Source: Methanosarcina sp. MTP4
Lineage (GTDB): Archaea > Halobacteriota > Methanosarcinia > Methanosarcinales > Methanosarcinaceae
Direction: 5' to 3'
Assembly: GCF_000970045.1 (NCBI RefSeq)
Contig: NZ_CP009505.1
Location: forward strand, 1,178,001 to 1,242,000
Length of the DNA stretch: 64,000 bases
How positions within the stretch are numbered: the stretch's first letter is position 1; the number at the start of each line of letters is the position of its first letter. A model generated the notes under the pieces. It was not told the DNA's origin and did not search any database. It saw nothing but the letters and a program-made list of their open reading frames with translations. Positions 34,180 to 41,350 of the stretch are shown in pieces. The translations under genes were made by a program, and so were the position numbers.

Positions 34180-36357
34180 GTGAACATTAATTACAAACGA
34201 GTTTACTTAACGATAGTTATTTTCTTTTTGTTCCTTATGAGTGTTACTTCTGCAGAAGAAATCAATCTTGAACTTGTTGGAAATATAGGAGAACTAGATG
34301 GAAATAACATCCCTGTGTCTAATTCTGTTATTTCTAAAGGTAATCCTGTTGCTTCTGAAGATTTTACTGTAGTTCATTTCGCAGATATTCACATGGGGAT
34401 GCCTCAAAGGTTATTTGCGGGTGAAGAAACTCCGGATGAAAAAAGAGAATTTTTTGCAGAGGGGATTCTTGCCGCAAATCAGTTAGATCCGTCCCATTCC
34501 TTAATTCTTGTGACCGGTGACCTGGTTGAGTATAATGAAGAGGAATATTTTGATGATTTCTGGAATGGAATATTTTCAATAAATAATTGTACGGAAAGAG
34601 TTCTCTGTGTACCTGGAAACCATGATCGCCGGACTAAGGCTATTATTGATTCAAATGGAAGTATAATTGATGACCTTGAAGAGTATAATGAGCGAGTAGA
34701 ACCGCTGCTGCCGGAAAGAAAAAATTATCTTTCCGATGACTTCAATGATTATTCAATAGAAGTCGGCGACTATATGTTTATAGGCCTTGATTCATTGTCC
34801 GATTACGATGCCTATTATTTGACATGGGGTCAATTCTTTGATCCCACACCTGAATCATTCGGTCTCAATGATACTCAAATTGATGCTTTAAAAGAACTGG
34901 ATAGAAATAAGCCTAAAATTATTTTTATGCATCATCCGGCAATTCGATGCACCTCAGTCGATGATGAAAACCCGGATGGTACCGGACTTCCCCAATCTGA
35001 GCCCGGTGGGAACGATGGTTGCATTGCGTTTAACAGAGTGCAATTTATAGATTACTGTGAAGATTACAATGTGAAACTCGTAATCTCAGGCCATACTCAT
35101 CAGTCCCATATCATTGATTCAGCAGGAACGCCTTTTTTTGCAAATGAACTTCTTCTAAATGAATTTCCTTTAAATGAATTCCCTTTGTTTGTACAGACCC
35201 AGAGCCTTGCCAAACACAGTGAATATTTTGCACCCGGTTACAGGACAATAGAATTCAAAGAAGGGGATATTTTTATACAACAGCCGGTAGAGCTGACTCT
35301 TGAAAGACCAACAATGATATCCGGGTCTTTAAGTTGTCCTGCGGACTTAAACGCCTATGATTCGGAAGGCAGACATACGGGTCCTTCCTCCGGAAAAATT
35401 GACCGGAATATTCCGGATTCATTCTATTTCAGTGGCTACACTGTTACCTTATATGATACTACTAATTATAGCGCTCCTGAAACAATTTTGCTTTACAATA
35501 CCGGCGAAGAATATGTTTTTGAAATCAGGGCGAATTTTTCAGAGAATGAGCTAAATTCTGTAGAAGAGCAGCACTTCAATTTCACTATAAAACAGAGATC
35601 TGATTCAGGAACTACCGAAGTATTTTATGAATTCGTGCCGTTGACTAAAAACACTGTTGCTACTATCCCGATCAATCTCACAACACAAAAATATGAGATG
35701 ATGATTGATACGGATGACGATGGGACAATTGATGAAACAAAAGAGCCTGATTCTATTCAAACCATAATAATTGGCAGTACGGGGGTTAGCAATCTTGAAT
35801 CAAGTTCCGGCTCAAGCTGGATCAACTTCACCTGGACCAACCCCTCAGACCCCGACTTCTCACGCACCGAAATATACCTTAACGGCATCTTCCAGACCAA
35901 CACCTCTGCCGAATACTTCAATGCCACAGGGCTCGAACCCGAAACAAGTTACACAATCGGTACACACACGGTGGATATTTACGGGAATGTAAATGAGACC
36001 TGGGTCAATGCAACAGCCGTAACAAAAACAATCCCAGAAGAAAAAGGAGCTCACAGAGGTGGGAAAGGAAAGGGAAGTGCCAGGATAATTCCCGCAGAAC
36101 CTGCACCGGCCTCTAATGAGATGGAAGAGCCTGAAGAAGGAGATGAATCACTTCGGGATGTGCGGAATGTAGATATATCCCCCGAAGAAGCAGAACCCGC
36201 TGAAAATTTGATGGATTCTGAGATTCCAACAGCTACTGAAGAACCCGCAACTTCAGAAACGGAGGGTGCTGCTGAAGAAAAAAAGATTCCGGGATTCCAA
36301 ATCGCATTTGCGATTTCAGGACTTCTGGCTGTTCTCTACTTATTGAGGAAGCAGTAA
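34180..36357 (+). CDS. Secreted metallophosphoesterase with fibronectin-like domain and PGF-CTERM tail
   Basis: A 725-residue exported protein. A signal peptide (about residues 1-24) is followed by a calcineurin-type phosphoesterase domain with all metal motifs: FADIHMG (Asp 69, His 71), GDLVE, GNHDRR (about 147-150), MHHP (about 251) and SGHTHQSH (about 305-307). The substrate cannot be told. Next come a beta-rich region, a calcium-loop-like DTDDDGTIDE (about 511), and a fibronectin type III domain (about 530-610) also found in the giant protein at 49281. The end has an acidic Glu/Pro/Ala-rich linker and PGFQIAFAISGLL plus a basic end. That is a PGF-CTERM signal for archaeosortase processing and lipid anchoring at the S-layer. 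GGAGG precedes GTG 34180. Confidence 0.88.
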   Translation: MNINYKRVYLTIVIFFLFLMSVTSAEEINLELVGNIGELDGNNIPVSNSVISKGNPVASEDFTVVHFADIHMGMPQRLFAGEETPDEKREFFAEGILAANQLDPSHSLILVTGDLVEYNEEEYFDDFWNGIFSINNCTERVLCVPGNHDRRTKAIIDSNGSIIDDLEEYNERVEPLLPERKNYLSDDFNDYSIEVGDYMFIGLDSLSDYDAYYLTWGQFFDPTPESFGLNDTQIDALKELDRNKPKIIFMHHPAIRCTSVDDENPDGTGLPQSEPGGNDGCIAFNRVQFIDYCEDYNVKLVISGHTHQSHIIDSAGTPFFANELLLNEFPLNEFPLFVQTQSLAKHSEYFAPGYRTIEFKEGDIFIQQPVELTLERPTMISGSLSCPADLNAYDSEGRHTGPSSGKIDRNIPDSFYFSGYTVTLYDTTNYSAPETILLYNTGEEYVFEIRANFSENELNSVEEQHFNFTIKQRSDSGTTEVFYEFVPLTKNTVATIPINLTTQKYEMMIDTDDDGTIDETKEPDSIQTIIIGSTGVSNLESSSGSSWINFTWTNPSDPDFSRTEIYLNGIFQTNTSAEYFNATGLEPETSYTIGTHTVDIYGNVNETWVNATAVTKTIPEEKGAHRGGKGKGSARIIPAEPAPASNEMEEPEEGDESLRDVRNVDISPEEAEPAENLMDSEIPTATEEPATSETEGAAEEKKIPGFQIAFAISGLLAVLYLLRKQ

Positions 36358-36715
36358 AAATAAATTACTGGAGGTAAAGGGTCAATACCTTTCCCTCTTT
36401 TTTGTGTTTCCGTTTTTCTTTTTTGGTGGATTCTTTTTTAAGGTGTTTGTTTGTTGGTTTTTAATTTCTGGTTTTAAATATTAATTTTCAAATAGGCATT
36501 TTGAGTGTATACTTACTAAATTTTTGTATCTCACAGTATACTGTGTATTTTTCCTCTGTTGATGTCATTTCTAATTTTAGTTTCCAATAAATGTTGTTAG
36601 ATCTTGTTCAGTACAGTAGTAACATTTATTTACTGTAAAAGCATCATCCTTTCTTTGTAAATATCTTTATTCATAAACTAAATAATTTAAATTACGGGGT
36701 GATGGGGCGATTAGT
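36358..36715. other. Spacer with possible terminator and promoter
   Basis: A weak hairpin (GGTAAAGG with CCTTTCC, one mismatch) followed by T-rich DNA lies near 36371-36405, soon after the metallophosphoesterase stop. The rest is A/T-rich leader of the next gene and no coding frame was supported. Confidence 0.4.
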
Positions 36716-37840
36716 ATGACATTTACTCAGAGAGTGCTTAGTTTATTTGTCGCTTTTGTTCTATTTGGAACGATGGCAAGTGGAATAGCTTCAGCAAATT
36801 CAGCTGCTGATAATGCAATTTTTGAAGATAATTTCGATTCCTATCCTGTTGGGGTATTTCCCTCTTCAGGGGGCTGGAATCTTAAGTATAGTGGTTATGG
36901 GGCTTCATATCAGATAGTTGACAACTCCCAATCTGTATCCTCTCCAAATTCCTTAAAACTTGAAGGGCGATCTGGCTGGGCTGCTTGTGCAGATCGCCCA
37001 TTGCCTGAAACTCCTGATCAGGTTATCTTCGAAGTTGATGTAAATGTGGTAAAACCTGGATCTTCAACCGGTTGGGTCAATTCTTATGTAAGCCTTGTGG
37101 ACCCCAACGTTGGATGGGGAAGAGCCTATGGTCTTGTGGGTTTCGGAGCAAACATGCTTGTTGGGCCTGGAGAAGTTCCTTACAATTTAAACCAGTGGTA
37201 TCATGTTAAAGTAAAAATTGACATAGTTGACAGGATTTATGATGTATGGCTGGACGGCGAGTTGATTGGAGAAAATTTGCCACTTCCGGCAGATGGAACC
37301 TATAAGTGTGTGAGGCTTTCGGGAGATAACTGTGGTCATACCAGAGTGCTGTTTGATAATGTGCTGGTCACGGAAGTAGAAGATATCATCCCGGTTGAAG
37401 CCGAAATCAACTTCGACCCAGATACCCTTAACCTTGGCAGCGGCGGCAAATGGGTCACTGTATATATCGAACTTCCTGATGGATACGACGTCTCTGGAAT
37501 CGATGCATCCGGTGTGTTCCTGAACGGTGTAGTTCCGGCTGTTTCGGACCCTCAGTACGAATTCGTTACCAATAAAAGTGAATACCTGAAGGATACTGAC
37601 GGCGACGGAATTCTTGAGAGAATGCTTAAGTTTGACCGGGAAGAAGTCGAAGCCATCCTTGGAGCCGGTGATGAGGTAATCATAACTTTTGAAGGCAAAG
37701 TAGGGTATGAAAACGAGATTGATTCGGGTATGGCTGTCTTTGAGGGTATGGATACGATAACGGTTATCGAGTCTTCAAATGTTAGGGAGAACAACGGGAA
37801 AAAAGGTAATCTTTGGTCAAACACATCCATTTCTGGTTAA
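36716..37840 (+). CDS. Secreted protein with jelly-roll-like N-terminal domain
   Basis: A 374-residue exported protein. A signal peptide (about residues 1-27, ending ASANSA) is followed by a domain of about 190 residues starting EDNFDSYPVGVFP and including WYHVKVKIDI...YDVWLDGELIGENL. This pattern fits concanavalin/LamG-like sugar-binding folds. The second part, from VEAEINFDPDTLNLGSGGKW onward, is an Ig-like unit seen in methanogen surface proteins; it contains DTDGDGILER, a likely calcium loop. No membrane anchor or CTERM tail is present, so it is released or bound through other proteins. GGGGTGAT precedes the ATG. Confidence 0.75.
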   Translation: MTFTQRVLSLFVAFVLFGTMASGIASANSAADNAIFEDNFDSYPVGVFPSSGGWNLKYSGYGASYQIVDNSQSVSSPNSLKLEGRSGWAACADRPLPETPDQVIFEVDVNVVKPGSSTGWVNSYVSLVDPNVGWGRAYGLVGFGANMLVGPGEVPYNLNQWYHVKVKIDIVDRIYDVWLDGELIGENLPLPADGTYKCVRLSGDNCGHTRVLFDNVLVTEVEDIIPVEAEINFDPDTLNLGSGGKWVTVYIELPDGYDVSGIDASGVFLNGVVPAVSDPQYEFVTNKSEYLKDTDGDGILERMLKFDREEVEAILGAGDEVIITFEGKVGYENEIDSGMAVFEGMDTITVIESSNVRENNGKKGNLWSNTSISG

Positions 37841-37843
37841 AAA

Positions 37844-37880
37844 CGCGGGTTCTTTTATCCCGCTCTTGGTTTTTTTGTTT
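37844..37880 (+). terminator. Terminator after the jelly-roll-like protein gene
   Basis: GCGGG (37846-37850) and CCCGC (37859-37863) form a 5-bp stem followed by a T-rich run a few bases after the stop codon. Confidence 0.55.
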
Positions 37881-38043
37881 AGCTTTTTTGGGTTATTTTC
37901 TCTCTTATTTATGTTTCCTTATGGAAAAGCCGGCCGCCTTCGGCGTCCGGTGAGAGCCCGAGGTTCTGAAAAGCGACAGAAAAAAGATGATGATTGTGTT
38001 TTCATCCAACATTATTTTCTTTCTTCTCAATATACTCCAGCAC

Positions 38044-38057
38044 TCAGGCATGCCTGA
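38044..38057. promoter_or_regulatory. Perfect 14-bp palindrome before the antitoxin remnant
   Basis: TCAGGCATGCCTGA lies about 115 bases before the antitoxin start. Toxin-antitoxin genes are often self-repressed through such sites, but the modules here are decayed and the assignment is a guess. Confidence 0.3.
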
Positions 38058-38172
38058 ACTTGGGTAGGTGATTTTTTCTCGAGGCTTAATTTACGAAAAA
38101 AGGTTATACCTGAAAGGAAGATAAATGCATATAAAAAAGGATTTCATGTTTTTTCCTGAAAAAGGTGACTAT

Positions 38173-38328
38173 GTGACTGTAGCGCATGAACAATACGTGG
38201 TCGATGAAAATGGGGAAAAGGTGGCGATTATTCTTCCTATCGAAGAATATGAAAAAATGAAAGAGGATCTCCACGACCTGGCTATCGTTGCAGAAAGACG
38301 TAACGAGAAGACTATTAGTTTCGAATAA
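38173..38328 (+). pseudogene. RelB-type antitoxin, probably 3'-damaged
   Basis: A 51-residue protein of the RelB/Phd-like antitoxin kind common in Methanosarcina: HEQYVVDENGEKVAIILPIE followed by EYEKMKEDLHDLAIVAERR. GTG 38173 is chosen because AGGTGA precedes it; an ATG at 38125 is possible. The frame ends at TAA after TISFE. In the same frame the next codons would read IKRNL and stop just before the toxin ATG. A single GAA-to-TAA change could therefore have shortened the antitoxin by about six residues. The partner toxin is truncated, so the pair is probably inactive. Confidence 0.6.
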
Positions 38329-38356
38329 ATAAAAAGAAATTTGTGAAGTCGGAGCA

Positions 38357-38431
38357 ATGGCAGCTTATACCATCGATTTCAAGGCTAGCGTAGTAAAATA
38401 TTTAAGGAAAGTACTAAGCTTTATTCTGTAA
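38357..38431 (+). pseudogene. Truncated RelE-type toxin
   Basis: ATG at 38357, with GGAG just before it, opens MAAYTIDFKASVVKYLRK, the start of a RelE/ParE-type toxin. The frame then leaves the family pattern and stops at 38431 after 24 residues. The break falls where the 3' end of the oppositely oriented HEPN gene begins (about 38415-38421), so a rearrangement joined the two modules and removed the toxin's catalytic part. Confidence 0.7.
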
Positions 38432-38846
38432 GTTTCTCTGCGTATTCTGCAGCGTAAAAGGCAAATGTATCAAAGTCGTCCAGGTTTTCAGCAAGCATTT
38501 TTTTTAAGACGTCAAGGTCCACTTCCTCATATATATGAACCAGAACATTTCTGAACCCTGCTGCAAAAGCGAATTCCTCTGAGAATTCGTTAGGGATTAT
38601 TTCGTGCCTGCCAAGAATCCGGAATACAGTCCTGTAGTCTTCAGGCCTTTCAAATCCCTCTTTTGAGATGATGATTTCTCCGATGTCAATGGCACATTCA
38701 ATTGCCAGTTGGAAATTTCTCTCGACCGCGGAGCGCTTTTCATAATTGCTTTCAAGGTCCGTGCTTTCGAGATCTATTGATTTCAGGTAGTCCACACAGC
38801 GCTGCATAAAGTTTAGCTTTCTATATATCTTATCTGCTGCTGACAT
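38421..38846 (-). CDS. HEPN toxin-like protein (HepT/DUF86 family)
   Basis: A 141-residue mostly helical protein. It carries the RNase-type motif R-N-x3-H in GFRNVLVHIYEEVD (about residues 98-111), with a tyrosine two residues after the His as in HepT. HepT toxins are RNases neutralised by a partner nucleotidyltransferase that adds AMP to that tyrosine. The partner gene lies directly upstream and overlaps by 17 bases, giving the usual HEPN/MNT order. It looks intact. Confidence 0.88.
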   Translation of the reverse strand: MSAADKIYRKLNFMQRCVDYLKSIDLESTDLESNYEKRSAVERNFQLAIECAIDIGEIIISKEGFERPEDYRTVFRILGRHEIIPNEFSEEFAFAAGFRNVLVHIYEEVDLDVLKKMLAENLDDFDTFAFYAAEYAEKLTE

Positions 38847-39294
38847 TCGGAATACCTCTCTTCTCCCTGATTCGTTTCAGCAATTCCCTGTTTAAAAAGT
38901 CTTCATGGTGCTTTCTGTCCAGGTATCTGGACATGACACGCTGCTCCACGTCCAGTTTCAGGTCTTCATTTCTAACGAATAACGGCACATTGGGCTTTAT
39001 TGCCTCAAAGTTAATAACAGGTGCAGCATCGTTCATCACCAGAAGGTCTACGTAATCGGTTTTGAGGAGGGTTGCAAGCTCTCCCATTAATTCCAGGCGC
39101 TTTTCTATCCTTTCTCCTTTCGTAAGTTTGCCGGAAAGATACACAGCTATATCAATATCACTTAACGGCCCTTCTGTGCCTTCGGCTGTCGAACCGAAGA
39201 GATATGCAAGTTCCACATATTCCCTTGCCTTAAAAAATTCAGGGAGCACGGTACATAGAGCCTCTTTCCCGACCTTCTGTATTTTAAAGCCCAT
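38830..39294 (-). CDS. MNT-type nucleotidyltransferase antitoxin
   Basis: A 154-residue minimal nucleotidyltransferase. It has the catalytic loop LFGSTAEGTEGPLSDIDIAV (GS-x10-DxD) and the third carboxylate candidate in DYVDLLVMN (about residue 83). It is paired with the HEPN gene it overlaps. In the known MntA-HepT systems it modifies the toxin with AMP. The C-terminal helix FLNRELLKRIREKRG is basic. The pair sits just inside the right edge of the fpoO-flanked island. Confidence 0.88.
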   Translation of the reverse strand: MGFKIQKVGKEALCTVLPEFFKAREYVELAYLFGSTAEGTEGPLSDIDIAVYLSGKLTKGERIEKRLELMGELATLLKTDYVDLLVMNDAAPVINFEAIKPNVPLFVRNEDLKLDVEQRVMSRYLDRKHHEDFLNRELLKRIREKRGIPNVSSR

Positions 39295-39351
39295 TGCATT
39301 TTTCTCTATGCCCTATTCTTTCAAATACATTATGTTGTAGGCAGGATCGAT

Positions 39352-39711
39352 GTGGAAGATTGTGATCTATGAGGACGCGGAATCCCCAACGTTAACCCGG
39401 TGAGGGTCTGCCATTCCCTCCTCAAATTTGCCTACCCCGAAGGAGTCTGGACAGGCCTCTGCGAGAACTGTCTCGAATCCACCGACAAAACCCGCGTAAA
39501 AGTGGAAAAAGAAGAACTTGCAGGCACCCCCGGCAAATGCAAGCTCTGCGGCTCAAAAACCGACCTCTACCCCGTAGAGCTCCGTATCCCCAACTTCTCA
39601 AAAGGCGTTGTAACCGAAAACACAATGCTCTGCAAGAAGTGCCTGGATGCAGCCGGTGAAAGCTACGTGAAGTTCAAAAGAGAACAGGCGCATGGGCACA
39701 GGCATCATTAA
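39352..39711 (+). pseudogene. Second fpoO copy, broken by an early stop
   Basis: Aligns with the whole of fpoO from its start. GTG 39352 gives Val-Glu-Asp-Cys-Asp-Leu, then TGA where fpoO has TGC for its second cysteine. The rest is about 93% identical in protein to FpoO, with CENC, CKLC, CKKC and a His-rich end intact. Translation could restart at GTG 39400 to give 103 residues lacking the first Cys pair. The downstream terminator is copied too. The Phe-Arg-Pro of fpoO near residue 20 is Cys-His-Ser here. Confidence 0.85.
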
Positions 39712-39722
39712 GTGAGGTTTAA

Positions 39723-39756
39723 GCTGCTTTTTTAAGCGGCTTTTCTTTTTTCTTTT
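39723..39756 (+). terminator. Copied fpoO terminator
   Basis: GCTGCTT and the matching AAGCGGC at 39723-39740, followed by a T-rich run, repeat the structure found after the intact fpoO. This shows that the duplication reached past the gene end. Confidence 0.65.
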
Positions 39757-39829
39757 TGATTGTACTTGCTTTTTGTGATATTCTCAAGGTCGCAGACACC
39801 AAACTTATGATAGGAATAAGCCTGTTCAT

Positions 39830-39990
39830 TTAGATTTCTTTCATCATAACGTGACGATTTTTTGGCCTGCCAAAATTAGCGCCAACTCGAGGAATTTGAT
39901 TCTTTTTGGGATACGCCTTCAAGATCTGTTGAACTCGATGAATTGAGATCTTCTACTTGCTTTCGGCAGGTGGCTTGCATATTATGAATG
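39830..39990 (-). pseudogene. Transposase relic (helix-turn-helix part)
   Basis: On the minus strand the frame from 39952 to 39830 reads ISIHRVQQILKAYPKKNQIP followed by RVGANFGRPKNRH. This is the DNA-binding start of an archaeal insertion-sequence transposase with the usual R-R/H-V-Q-Q and G-R-P signature. A stop lies just upstream in the frame and another follows MMKEI, so only a piece is left. It lies directly outside the second fpoO copy. Confidence 0.6.
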
Positions 39991-40525
39991 ATTTTTCCCG
40001 ATTCCGTTTTTTGCCTTATTTCAGGAATCACATCCAATCTCTATAGGTTCCATACACATGCTCTTACTTATATATTAACCGAGATTCCAAGTATATGTAA
40101 ACGTTATCATATGATTTCAGTTAGAGATTGTTTATACAAAAACGTCATCAAGAAAAATGTCTAAATTATTATGTCGACCTGCTGAATATAAGCTTCTAGA
40201 TTTCAACTACATTGCGGGTATTTTTCCTTCTTTCCTTTTGACAATGATCCACTTAATCTTCTGACGTTAAGTTTCACAATAAATGATGATTTCCAGCAAA
40301 GTAGTTAATTCAAAATCATTTCGAGATAAAAGTACGGCTCTTATTTTCCTATCAATGCGAAATTTTGACCTGATGTTATCATTTATTTTAATTTTGGGGT
40401 CATATTCTTCTCTTTAATAATATATTGGCAAGTAATTAATAAATTTAGAATATTTTTTATATATGTTTCTACGTACGTTTTTTACTGTCTTTATTTTTGA
40501 ATACAATAAAATCGGTGGGATATTC
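39991..40525. other. A/T-rich spacer before the lipoprotein gene
   Basis: No supported gene. Parts may be further remains of the insertion sequence. The last 100 bases hold TATA-like runs (TTTTTATATATG near 40454) that may serve the lipoprotein operon. Confidence 0.4.
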
Positions 40526-41338
40526 TTGAAAACTCGCGTAAGTCTCCCTTTCAGCTCCCTAATGTTTTTTTTGCTTATTGGATTCATATTGATAAGTGGT
40601 TGCTTGGAAGATGAAACGGTAAATCTAGATACCCTTAATCTATCTGACATCCCTGAAGTTTTCAGTGACGATGTTTTGATAGTTATTGGGGATAACGTTT
40701 CGGAATTGGAAAAAAGAGTAGCTGAAGATGTTGAATCTTATTTTGAAGACACATTCAGCGTTGAACCCACAATAAAAAGTTATTTGGATGTAAGTTATGA
40801 AGATAAAGTGAAAAACAACCTGATTGTAATCGGAACTCCGCAAAGCAATGGGATGTTATTGGAGATATATGGTTTAACAGATGCCGTTCCCGTCACTGAT
40901 ACCTTTCCAGGAAAAAGAAGAGGCATTTTGGAAATTTTGAGTAATCCCTGGAATGAAAAAAAATCCCTACTTCTGATTCAAGGGAATGATGATTTTGGAG
41001 TCAAAGCTGGCTATCTGGAGTTATTGAGAAGTAAAGAATATAACGAAGACAGAAAAATTACCAGCACTTTAATAGAAATAACGAAATGTAAGGAATCTTC
41101 TCCAATTTTTGTAATTCTGCCTGTTACAATACCAATAGAGGATAATGAAGAAATTTTGGAACTAATCGAAGCATGTACTAACAAAGATTTTTTCAATGTG
41201 GGAAAAGAGCCCATGAATATTACTCTTGAAGGAAATGAATGGATAATATCTGAGGTAAACCCTTCGTTGGGTCATCCTACCTGGGAAATAACTATCAATA
41301 AAACTACAGGCAAAACAGAATGTTCTTTGTATTTTTAA
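40526..41338 (+). CDS. Lipoprotein paired with the C25 peptidase-like protein
   Basis: A 270-residue protein with an N-terminal hydrophobic segment ending in the lipobox ISGC (about residue 25), so it should be lipid-anchored on the outer face of the membrane. TTG 40526 is chosen because GGTGGGAT lies five bases ahead; an ATG at 40463 is open but gives an odd leader. The first half has VLIVIGDNVSELEKRVAEDV and NNLIVIGTPQSNG, a pattern found in archaeal S-layer-type domains. The last 90 residues form a separate small domain. It ends 12 bp before the 1524-residue gene, so they are surely co-transcribed. A helper, anchor or inhibitor role for the peptidase is possible but unproven. Confidence 0.8.
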   Translation: MKTRVSLPFSSLMFFLLIGFILISGCLEDETVNLDTLNLSDIPEVFSDDVLIVIGDNVSELEKRVAEDVESYFEDTFSVEPTIKSYLDVSYEDKVKNNLIVIGTPQSNGMLLEIYGLTDAVPVTDTFPGKRRGILEILSNPWNEKKSLLLIQGNDDFGVKAGYLELLRSKEYNEDRKITSTLIEITKCKESSPIFVILPVTIPIEDNEEILELIEACTNKDFFNVGKEPMNITLEGNEWIISEVNPSLGHPTWEITINKTTGKTECSLYF

Positions 41339-41350
41339 GGGGTATTTGCA

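Noticed and set aside
33992-34183. 63-codon plus-strand frame before the metallophosphoesterase
   Set aside because: No ribosome binding site or family pattern; overlaps the start of the next gene and looks like leader DNA.
37779-38057. 92-codon plus-strand frame
   Set aside because: Begins inside the previous gene in another frame and runs over a terminator; composition is not coding-like.
38125-38172. Longer N terminus for the antitoxin
   Set aside because: The ATG at 38125 gives an extra hydrophobic/charged segment not usual for the family, while GTG 38173 has AGGTGA at good spacing.
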